From: Nitrososphaerales archaeon TH5894
Lineage (GTDB): Archaea; Thermoproteota; Nitrososphaeria; Nitrososphaerales; Nitrososphaeraceae
Direction of reading: 5' to 3'
DNA: 10,178 nucleotides
Assembly (NCBI GenBank): GCA_014523485.1
Contig: JAATVK010000253.1
Span: 1-10,178 of the forward strand
Within the stretch, counting starts at the first letter, position 1. Every line of letters starts with the position of its first letter. A program made the position numbers and the translations under genes. The notes beneath the pieces are model-generated. The model searched no databases. It was not told the origin of the DNA and saw only the letters and a list, made by a program, of their open reading frames with translations. Below, in pieces: positions 1 through 5,090 of the stretch.

Positions 1-12
1 TAAGTAAAAATC

Positions 13-20
13 TTTAAATT
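13..20 (+). promoter_or_regulatory. TATA box of tRNA-Arg
   Basis: The AT-only stretch TTTAAATT is centred about 29 bp before the first base of the mature tRNA at 46, which is the spacing expected of an archaeal TATA box with a short 5' leader. The assignment rests on position and composition only. Confidence 0.55.
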
Positions 21-45
21 TGCTAAAGCTTTTTTCTGTTGTGAA

Positions 46-136
46 GGGCTCGTAGCTCAGCATGGATAGAGCGCCTGCCTTCTATTCAGTTTAAGAAGAA
101 AGCCGGAAGTCGAGGGATCGAAGCCCTCCGGGCCCG
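46..136 (+). tRNA. tRNA-Arg (anticodon UCU) with a 16-nt intron
   Basis: The cloverleaf can be drawn by hand. The acceptor stem is 46-52 with 129-135 (one G-U pair) and the discriminator base is G136. The D arm is 55-58 with 69-72, including GG at 64-65. The T arm is 112-116 with 124-128. The anticodon stem is 74-78 with 102-106, and the anticodon TCT lies at 81-83, so the tRNA should read AGA and AGG. An intron is predicted at 85-100, at the canonical 37/38 site. Its AGAAG (94-98) pairs with CTTCT (79-83), leaving a three-base A bulge at the 3' splice site, a relaxed bulge-helix-loop substrate for archaeal tRNA endonuclease. Bases 15-48 (G-C) and 8-14 (T-A) fit. Oddities are a T-C mismatch at stem position 29-41 (76/104) and A instead of T at position 54. 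No 3' CCA is encoded. The identity is sure, the exact intron ends less so. Confidence 0.9.
85..100 (+). other. tRNA-Arg intron
   Basis: These 16 bases are left over once the anticodon loop is closed as CTTCTA plus A101 with GCCGG as the 3' half of the stem. The intron pairs with the anticodon through AGAAG at 94-98. The 5' bulge is not well formed, so this is a bulge-helix-loop and not the strict bulge-helix-bulge. Confidence 0.75.
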
Positions 137-140
137 CTTT

Positions 141-808
141 GATGTTTTATTATTTGAGTAGCACTAAAAAAAAGAAGGACAAAGAAAAAAAAATTAGCCA
201 AATCAACATTCTAAAATTGTATTAGTAAGAATAATTTTTAGACATACTTCTTGTCGGGCAAATTGCTTTTATTTATTTTATATATTCTATTTTTTAGGCA
301 AATTGAAACAATTTATCCTCTAGGGGAATGGAATAAAATTTTATAACTTGTCTTGATAAATTTCAAGGCAAATGTATTGGTATTTACAATAAAATAGAAT
401 ATAAACAAACGGTGATACATTATTCAGAAATAATCAAAAAATGTTTACTAAAATATATCATTTAAAAGATAATGATAAGATATGTAGATCATAAACAATA
501 GTTATGTTGAGAACATTCAACTATATTATAAGATTTTTTACTTTGATTCCTTATTATTGTCAATGATTTAATTATACATTATTTCGCCAACTGCTATAAT
601 AAAAGTAGTTATTATTCTTACTATAGCATCTTCCTCAATATTTTTCTTATTACAAGTATTAATAATACAGTAATAATAATTCAAAATTTATCTAAACCTT
701 AAGATTATGCGAATAATTTGTTCATCAGCAACTAATTTTAAATTAAATTCGAAAGTAAATGACCTTCAAGAAATTTTTTGTCAAATATAATTTTATTTTA
801 TTATTATA
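141..808. other. Gene-free AT-rich interval
   Basis: This lies between the plus-strand tRNA and the 3' end of minus-strand secE, and I find no credible reading frame on either strand. It contains three copies of GGCAAAT (257, 297, 367) and a TATA-like ATATAAAC at 399-406. A bulged hairpin at 498-524 is followed by a run of six T (534-539), and TGCTATA (592-598) has its inverted match TATAGCA at 622-628. The composition is so AT-rich that short AT repeats mean little. Only the 498-539 structure stands out. Confidence 0.6.
498..539 (+). terminator. Bulged hairpin plus T-run, possible 3' end of a small RNA
   Basis: ATAGTT (498-503) pairs with AACTAT (519-524), and ATGTT (504-508) pairs with AACAT (512-516), leaving a GAG loop and a two-base TC bulge, 11 pairs in all. 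Six T residues follow at 534-539. This looks like an intrinsic terminator, but no gene lies just upstream. A TATA-like box at 399-406 would start a transcript near 425-430, giving an RNA of about 110 nt. This is speculative. Confidence 0.3.
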
Positions 809-826
809 AATAATTTTAAAATTATT
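809..826 (-). terminator. Palindrome just after the secE stop codon
   Basis: A perfect 18-bp inverted repeat begins 4 bp beyond the secE TGA (833-831) and consists only of A and T. The minus strand downstream of it is AT-rich with interrupted T-runs. Its position suggests a transcript end for secE. A fully AT palindrome in such an AT-rich gap could also be chance. Confidence 0.4.
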
Positions 827-830
827 CTCT

Positions 831-1022
831 TCATTTAGAACTTAAGAACTCACCTATTAACTTAATGGTGAATCCCATCGCACCTACTACTCCCATACCC
901 AGTAATACAAATCTCATATGTGTTGTATAATCATCTTTAGATGTTTTTTTAGCTAATAATAGTGTTTGATACATATCAAGAAGCCTCCTTCTTAAATAAG
1001 AAATTATATTTAGTATTTTCAT
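831..1022 (-). CDS. secE: Protein translocase subunit SecE / Sec61 gamma
   Basis: SecE is the small clamp subunit of the SecYEG/Sec61 channel. It holds the two halves of SecY together in the cytoplasmic membrane. The product from this start is 63 residues, normal for archaeal SecE. An amphipathic N-terminal helix of about 16 residues leads into the family signature: Y-Q-T-L-x-L-A-K-K-x-S-K-D-D, then a single membrane helix containing LLGMGVVGAMGF and ending I-K-L-I-G-E-F-L. The ATG at 1022 is chosen over a GTG at 1052 because a TATATA box at 1043-1050 lies about 24 bp before it, as for neighbouring leaderless genes. The GTG start would add ten residues with no match to the family. The common partners nusG and rpl11 are not adjacent. 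Confidence 0.88.
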   Translation of the reverse strand: MKILNIISYLRRRLLDMYQTLLLAKKTSKDDYTTHMRFVLLGMGVVGAMGFTIKLIGEFLSSK

Positions 1023-1042
1023 AATATTATTATTTTTTACTA

Positions 1043-1050
1043 CTATATAC
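1043..1050 (-). promoter_or_regulatory. TATA box of secE
   Basis: On the minus strand this reads GTATATAG, centred about 24 bp upstream of the ATG at 1022, implying a leaderless mRNA. A second candidate, TATTTAAA at 1085-1092, would instead suit the GTG at 1052. Confidence 0.45.
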
Positions 1051-1112
1051 ACAGTATTTGAATTTATCTGTATAAAATAAATTTTTTAAATACTTCTAAA
1101 ATTTAGGTCAAA

Positions 1113-1574
1113 TTAATATACCTGCTCAGAATAATCTGGATCTTTTTCGGTTCTTTGCATTTCAACGAAAGTTTCAGTATTTTGGATACCTTCAATTTTA
1201 CCAATTCTCTCAATTACAATATTATGTAATTCTTCTAATGTACTAGCATTAACATTTACAATCATGTCAAACCTACCTGTAACTTCTGATAGGGACCTGA
1301 CTTCGGCAATATTGAGTAGTTCTTTGTGAATGTGATCCTTTCTTTTTGGATCACGATTTATCCCTACTGTTGCTTTTATATTGAGACCAAGCATATTTTC
1401 ATTAACCATGATAGTAAATTTTTTAATTAAGTTTCTTTTGGAAAGACGTTTTATTCTACTGTATAGAACCGACGAATTTATATTCAAATTTTTACTTAAC
1501 TGAGGAACCGAGATACTAGCATCACGGGTTAGCTCTGTCAATATTTTCATATCGAGTTCATCAAACCTTTGCAA
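1113..1574 (-). CDS. Lrp/AsnC-family transcriptional regulator
   Basis: This is a 153-residue protein with the full two-domain layout of the feast/famine regulators. The N-terminal winged helix-turn-helix (about 4-50) opens with FDELDMKIL and has the recognition helix around 33-45 (N-S-S-V-L-Y-S-R-I-K-R-L). The C-terminal ligand-binding and oligomerisation domain (about 66-140) includes V-T-G-R-F-D at 98-103, the turn that usually lines the effector site. Such proteins form dimers to octamers on DNA and respond to amino acids or other small molecules, and the ligand cannot be read from the sequence. The start is a TTG. No ATG or GTG lies between it and the upstream in-frame stop, and the next ATG (residue 9) would cut off the conserved FDELD. 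Autoregulation is usual in the family, and an AT palindrome lies upstream (1625-1638). Confidence 0.9.
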   Translation of the reverse strand: MQRFDELDMKILTELTRDASISVPQLSKNLNINSSVLYSRIKRLSKRNLIKKFTIMVNENMLGLNIKATVGINRDPKRKDHIHKELLNIAEVRSLSEVTGRFDMIVNVNASTLEELHNIVIERIGKIEGIQNTETFVEMQRTEKDPDYSEQVY

Positions 1575-1592
1575 GTTATATCCGGAATACGG

Positions 1593-1599
1593 TTATAAA
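1593..1599 (-). promoter_or_regulatory. TATA box of the Lrp-family gene
   Basis: On the minus strand this reads TTTATAA, centred 22 bp upstream of the TTG start at 1574. It supports that start and a leaderless or near-leaderless transcript. Confidence 0.45.
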
Positions 1600-1624
1600 G
1601 TTGGATTAATAAATGTAATTAAAT

Positions 1625-1638
1625 ATTAAATATTTAAT
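1625..1638. promoter_or_regulatory. AT palindrome, possible Lrp-type operator
   Basis: ATTAAATATTTAAT is a perfect 14-bp inverted repeat, 26 bp upstream of the regulator's TATA box, in the intergenic region shared with the divergent gene at 1766. Lrp/AsnC proteins favour AT-rich imperfect palindromes of this size near their own promoters. The surrounding DNA is nearly all A and T, so the match may be chance. Confidence 0.25.
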
Positions 1639-1735
1639 TTAAAATTTTCCTTATTTTTTATTAATTTTTTCAATGTCATTATGATATATTATAATATTTG
1701 GTATTATTTGTAAACTAGATAGCATTATAGTAAAT

Positions 1736-1744
1736 AATATATAA
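1736..1744 (+). promoter_or_regulatory. TATA box of the 1766 gene
   Basis: An ATATATA-type box is centred 26 bp before the ATG at 1766, predicting transcription from the start codon itself (leaderless). Confidence 0.5.
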
Positions 1745-1765
1745 TTTAGCTTTTAAGTTCGAATA

Positions 1766-2269
1766 ATGTTTGGACTTGGTAAGATCAAGGCTGGAGATTA
1801 TGTTTTTGCAGTAGAACCTGAAAGAGAATTCAAACGAATCATTTTAGGACGAGTTCAATTCGTTAATAATAATTTGCTTTCAATATTAGGATCTTATATA
1901 AAACCATTAGGACTTATCTCAAAGAGACAAAAAGGAATACTAGGAAAAAGATCTCAAGAGGTATTAAATGATCCCGATCCCAATAACTGTATTTTTATTC
2001 TAATTGATAGAATTGAAACAGGAAATTTTTATGGTAATATAGATCAAAGTATAAATAAAGTAAATTGGATTAACGAAAAAAGATTTTTTGTTTTGGAAGG
2101 CTGGATAAAAGAAAATATCGCAGATCTGTTTGCAGATGTTATTTATTCTCAATCTGACGAAGAAAAACAGCATTATCGTGCTATTCTAATGGAGAAAATG
2201 AACTCTCTGTATGATAAAGATTTAAAAGAACATGTCTATGCTGTAGCTAGAAGTGCAAAGATTTTATAA
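1766..2269 (+). CDS. Hypothetical protein, unrecognised
   Basis: This 167-residue protein is one I cannot place in a family. It has no signal peptide and no membrane segment. The first 90 residues look beta-rich, with a G-D-Y-V-F-A-V-E segment near the start, a G-R-V-Q-F strand and a C-I-F-I-L-I-D strand separated by a basic, glycine-containing stretch (about 45-65). From about 105 to the end it looks helical and charged, with E-G-W-I-K-E-N-I-A-D-L-F and then a D-E-E-K-Q-H-Y segment. It has an ATG start with a well-placed TATA box, and ends 52 bp before rpl12, which appears to have a promoter of its own. Codon use looks like its neighbours, so it is probably a native gene. It may be a lineage-specific archaeal protein, and a role near the ribosome stalk would be guesswork. 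Confidence 0.75.
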   Translation: MFGLGKIKAGDYVFAVEPEREFKRIILGRVQFVNNNLLSILGSYIKPLGLISKRQKGILGKRSQEVLNDPDPNNCIFILIDRIETGNFYGNIDQSINKVNWINEKRFFVLEGWIKENIADLFADVIYSQSDEEKQHYRAILMEKMNSLYDKDLKEHVYAVARSAKIL

Positions 2270-2294
2270 CAAGTTGAAAGTTTTATATTATGGT

Positions 2295-2302
2295 TTTATA
2301 AT
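2295..2302 (+). promoter_or_regulatory. TATA box of rpl12
   Basis: TTTATAAT is centred about 24 bp before the rpl12 ATG, in the short gap after the hypothetical gene. It suggests rpl12 is transcribed separately and as a leaderless message. Confidence 0.5.
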
Positions 2303-2321
2303 AATTCGTTTTTGATAACTA

Positions 2322-2645
2322 ATGGAATACGTGTATGCCGCATTATTATTACATAAATTGAAACAAGATATTACTGAAGATAATCTTACTAATGTAATTA
2401 AAGCAACTGGTTCTGAACCTGATGCTGTTAGAATAAAGGCTCTTGTCGCTGCATTGGGAGATGTAGATATTGAAGCGGCTTTAAAGGCTGCCCCAATGAC
2501 TATGGCAACACCAGCTGCTGCAGCAACTTCAGCTACCGGAGCTACTGCACCTGAGACAGCTACAACAAAGGAAACGTCAGAAGAAGAAAAAAGCGAAAAG
2601 AAGGAAGAAGAGGCCCTCGAAGGATTATCCTCATTATTTGGATAA
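2322..2645 (+). CDS. rpl12: Large-subunit ribosomal stalk protein L12 (P1 type)
   Basis: This is the archaeal L12/P1 protein. Several dimers bind the L10 spine and recruit translation GTPases to the ribosome. The 107 residues show the three expected parts. The helical dimerisation domain (1-58) opens [12 protein letters not shown] and includes [10 protein letters not shown]. An Ala/Thr-rich flexible hinge covers about 58-82. The highly charged Glu/Lys segment (about 84-99) ends in EGLSSLFG, the factor-binding tail. Length and ATG start are typical. In many archaea this gene directly follows rpl10. Here it lies 1.8 kb upstream of rpl1, with two minus-strand genes between, and has its own likely promoter. 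Stalk stoichiometry therefore cannot rely on one polycistronic mRNA. Confidence 0.97.
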   Translation: MEYVYAALLLHKLKQDITEDNLTNVIKATGSEPDAVRIKALVAALGDVDIEAALKAAPMTMATPAAAATSATGATAPETATTKETSEEEKSEKKEEEALEGLSSLFG

Positions 2646-2670
2646 ATTTTTTATTCTTTATTTTTGACTT
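2646..2670 (+). terminator. T-rich transcript end after rpl12
   Basis: Several T-runs (TTTTTT, then TTTATTTTT) begin within a few bases of the rpl12 stop. Oligo-T tracts without a strong hairpin are the normal archaeal termination signal. Confidence 0.45.
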
Positions 2671-2676
2671 TTCCTT

Positions 2677-2751
2677 AACAGTTTATGACTGTTTAGATGA
2701 CTTGATAACAAATTAGATTTTAAAATCTTAAAAGTTGCCTAATACGCAACT
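2677..2751. repeat. Three consecutive inverted repeats downstream of rpl12
   Basis: Three separate perfect inverted repeats lie end to end. AACAGT with ACTGTT has a 5-base loop (2677-2693). AGATTTTAAAATCT is a 14-bp palindrome (2715-2728). AGTTGC with GCAACT has a 7-base loop (2733-2751). A run of eight T follows at 2787-2794. Two of the stems contain G and C in an otherwise AT-rich gap, so they are less likely to be chance. They could be the 3' UTR of rpl12, processing sites, or part of a small RNA. Confidence 0.45.
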
Positions 2752-2896
2752 CACTTAAAACATGTATACCAATTGACTATGCTAGATTTTTTTTATGTGA
2801 CGAATGTCTCTTTAGTATTAAAAATTGTAGACCTGATATGGTAAATTAAAATATTAAAATTAGAATGCTTTGTTTGTTGTTATAGCACTAAGATTT

Positions 2897-3958
2897 TTAA
2901 TGCATATTTTGTGGGAATAGAAATTGTATAAATATACATATGATATACATAAACAAAAGAACCATACCAAATCTTAATCCTATCTTTTTTCTAAACATCG
3001 GAAGAACAGCTACTATTGTGACAATTGTCACCAGAATAATTTGATAATATAAAATCTCTGTAATTTCAATTACTTTATGAAATCCAAATGAATACATTGC
3101 TGCAAAAACTGCTACTGCTAATAATAATGTATTATTGAGGATTTTAGAACCTAATACATTTGCAATAGCTATGGACGCTCCTGCAGCCCCTTTTCTCGCC
3201 AATATCATCATCGAAATCTTTTCAGGCATTTCTCCTGCAATTGGACTAATGATTACGGCCAGTACTACAGCGGATATTCCAAATTCTACAGAAAGCCCCT
3301 CTAAAGAATGAATAAATGGTTCTGCACCAAAAAGGATTCCTATAGCACCAAGTAAAAAAGTTACTATTGCTTTGATAAATTTCTTTTTATCATCGTTAGT
3401 ATCATTTGAATTACTGTGCTCAACTATTAATTCCTTATTGTTGTTATTGGTGTCCTTACCGATATTTTCATTCGAGACTTTATATTTATTTTCTACCCTC
3501 ATTTCATAAAGGGATAAAACTATATACCCTGCAAATAAACCCATAAATATGAATCCATCAATATAATTAAATCCATCGAGAAATAACACAAAGCTAATAA
3601 TTGCAGCTAGGATCAAAAAAATCATATCATTTTTAAAAGTACTCACATCAATTTGTTTAAGAGGTGCCTTTGATAATCTTGTAGTTGCTATAATTAACAT
3701 AATCGCTAAACCTAATGTCATCATCAACAAGTTACTTCCTAGTCCAGAACCAATAGCGATACCAAATGACCCTTGCGCTGCAGCATAAATAACTATAGCG
3801 ATTTCTGGCAACGTAGTTGCTATACTTAATAGGACTCTGCCTACGAATTTAGCACCAAATTTTTCAGAAAGATGTTCCGCCCCATAGGATAGTATCCAAC
3901 TGGCAAGAGTGAGTTCTCCCAACCAAAAAAGCATAGTAAAAAGATTATTTTCGGCCAT
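2897..3958 (-). CDS. CaCA-family sodium/calcium (cation/proton) exchanger
   Basis: This is a 353-residue integral membrane antiporter of the Ca2+:cation family, which expels Ca2+ using a Na+ or H+ gradient. Both inverted alpha repeats are visible. Alpha-1 (about 26-85) has T-T-L-P-E at 48-52 and GSGLGSN at 70-76. Alpha-2 (about 226-282) has SPIAGEMPE at 238-246 and N-V-L-G-S-K-I-L-N at 267-275. The acidic residues Glu52 and Glu246 match the ion-binding pair of the family. About ten membrane helices are split into two halves by a polar cytoplasmic loop (about 153-193) that is rich in Asn and Asp and probably disordered. The ATG start has a TATA box 25 bp upstream. The gene converges on rpl12. 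Whether it carries Na+/Ca2+, H+/Ca2+ or another ion cannot be decided from these motifs. Confidence 0.88.
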   Translation of the reverse strand: MAENNLFTMLFWLGELTLASWILSYGAEHLSEKFGAKFVGRVLLSIATTLPEIAIVIYAAAQGSFGIAIGSGLGSNLLMMTLGLAIMLIIATTRLSKAPLKQIDVSTFKNDMIFLILAAIISFVLFLDGFNYIDGFIFMGLFAGYIVLSLYEMRVENKYKVSNENIGKDTNNNNKELIVEHSNSNDTNDDKKKFIKAIVTFLLGAIGILFGAEPFIHSLEGLSVEFGISAVVLAVIISPIAGEMPEKISMMILARKGAAGASIAIANVLGSKILNNTLLLAVAVFAAMYSFGFHKVIEITEILYYQIILVTIVTIVAVLPMFRKKIGLRFGMVLLFMYIICIFIQFLFPQNMH

Positions 3959-3978
3959 TTTTGGATTAAAAATTAGGA

Positions 3979-3987
3979 TAAATTATT
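3979..3987 (-). promoter_or_regulatory. TATA box of the exchanger gene
   Basis: On the minus strand this reads AATAATTTA, centred about 25 bp upstream of the ATG at 3958, consistent with a leaderless transcript. Confidence 0.4.
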
Positions 3988-4077
3988 ATTGTTTTTTTAT
4001 TATAGCCATTTTGTTGAAATATCTTTACCCAATAAGATTTTACAAAAAATAAAATTTGTCCCATTAATCCATCAACT

Positions 4078-4257
4078 CTAGATCAATGGGAATTTAGTGA
4101 TCACATTATATGGTTGAAGGTCTAAGAATTTTTCATCAATAACAATAATGAATTGAGTAGGCTGAGGTGCGGTTAAAATTACCAAGAGTACTGGAACTGA
4201 GATAACAGTAATCATAGTCAGCAAGATTAACCAAAGAGCAGTCATTTTTTCCGCCAT
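4078..4257 (-). CDS. Small single-pass membrane protein, unrecognised
   Basis: This is a 59-residue product from the ATG at 4257. A short N-terminal MAEKM leads straight into one long hydrophobic helix (about 6-28, rich in Leu, Ile and Val). A PQP turn follows, then a mainly extended polar C-terminal stretch of about 28 residues ending in PLI. The uncleaved single helix suggests a small membrane anchor or an accessory subunit of a membrane complex, but I do not recognise the family. The ATG is preferred to a TTG two codons upstream because the TATATAA box at 4283-4290 fits it. The gene stands alone, divergent from rpl1, with 119 bp to the exchanger start downstream. The well-placed promoter makes it more than a chance frame, but its coding status is not proven. 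Confidence 0.6.
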   Translation of the reverse strand: MAEKMTALWLILLTMITVISVPVLLVILTAPQPTQFIIVIDEKFLDLQPYNVITKFPLI

Positions 4258-4282
4258 ATACAAAAAAAGGTTTTACATTTGG

Positions 4283-4290
4283 ATATATAA
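4283..4290 (-). promoter_or_regulatory. TATA box of the small membrane protein gene
   Basis: On the minus strand this reads TTATATAT, centred about 29 bp upstream of the ATG at 4257. It is one of the cleanest TATA boxes in the window. Confidence 0.5.
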
Positions 4291-4380
4291 ATTTTTTAAG
4301 TTCAATTGCTTTTCATACAAAAAAAATCAATCGATGTTATACTTTTAGACTACCAAAACTTATTACGTTATTCTAAACGA

Positions 4381-4388
4381 TTTTAAAT
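4381..4388 (+). promoter_or_regulatory. TATA box of the rpl1-rpl10 operon
   Basis: TTTTAAAT is centred about 34 bp before the rpl1 ATG, leaving a 5' leader of roughly 8 nt. A regulatory stem-loop in the leader is therefore unlikely. L1 autoregulation, if present, would have to act inside the coding region, as described in methanogens. Confidence 0.45.
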
Positions 4389-4418
4389 GGCTGATTAATC
4401 TATCTTCTTACATTTACC

Positions 4419-5087
4419 ATGATAAGTGATGTTGAACTTAAAGATCTTATAAAGCACGCTCGAAAAGATTATAAAAAGCGAAACTTTGATCAATCAGTAG
4501 ATCTTACCATTATATTAAAAGATATTGATATAAAAAAAGGATTTAGTTTCAATGAAGTGGTACCTTTACCCAATCAACCAACCCGCCAAGCCACGGTGTG
4601 TGTAGTAGCATCAGGTGAAATGGGCTCAAGAGCTCGGAGAGCAGAAGCAGATAAAATTATAGAACTTGATGAACTTGATAGACTTGGTACTAATAAAAAA
4701 GAAGCTAAAAAGTTAGCCAAGGCTTATGATTTCTTTTTATCGGATACTTCGTTAATGGCTACAGTTGGTCGTTCTCTCGGTCAATTTCTCGGTCCTAAGG
4801 GTAAAATGCCCACACCTATACCATATGGTGCACCAATAGAAAGTATATTGAATAGGTTAAGAGGTTCGGTAAGGATTAGAAGTCGAAATCAACTAAATAT
4901 CTCTACTAAAATAGGAGATGAAAAAATGGATGATCAAAAACTTATTGAAAATGCAAATACTATATTGTCTCTTTTAGAAAAAAAATTGCCTCAAGGTGAT
5001 AAAAACATTCGTAATACTTCAGTCAAATTTACAATGGGTAATAGTATAAGTTTGTCATCATTATCTAACAAAACAAAGGGTAGCTAG
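4419..5087 (+). CDS. rpl1: Large-subunit ribosomal protein L1
   Basis: L1 forms the mobile L1 stalk that binds 23S rRNA near the E site and helps release deacylated tRNA. In methanogens it also represses translation of its own mRNA. The product is 222 residues, close to the usual archaeal length. Domain I is made from both ends of the chain, with a central domain II. The diagnostic block GRSLGQFLGPKGKMPTPIP sits at 117-135. The N-terminal L-I-K-H-A-R-K-D-Y-K-K-R-N-F-D-Q-S-V-D-L segment is also typical. The C-terminal N-S-I-S-L-S-S-L is followed by a short basic and serine tail. The gene ends three bases before rpl10, so the two are cotranscribed and probably translationally coupled. Confidence 0.97.
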   Translation: MISDVELKDLIKHARKDYKKRNFDQSVDLTIILKDIDIKKGFSFNEVVPLPNQPTRQATVCVVASGEMGSRARRAEADKIIELDELDRLGTNKKEAKKLAKAYDFFLSDTSLMATVGRSLGQFLGPKGKMPTPIPYGAPIESILNRLRGSVRIRSRNQLNISTKIGDEKMDDQKLIENANTILSLLEKKLPQGDKNIRNTSVKFTMGNSISLSSLSNKTKGS

Positions 5088-5090
5088 ATT

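Noticed and set aside
592..628. TGCTATA ... TATAGCA inverted repeat in the gene-free gap
   Set aside because: Seven pairs across a 23-base loop in very AT-rich DNA with no neighbouring signal is within what chance gives.
1023..1052. GTG start extending SecE by ten residues
   Set aside because: The extra residues are Asn/Val-rich and unlike the family. The TATATA box fits the ATG at 1022 and would lie inside the longer coding region.
2797..2835. Possible C/D-box guide RNA (GTGACGA ... CTGA)
   Set aside because: The C box has a mismatch, no internal C' and D' boxes are seen, and there is no closing stem, so the pair is probably chance.
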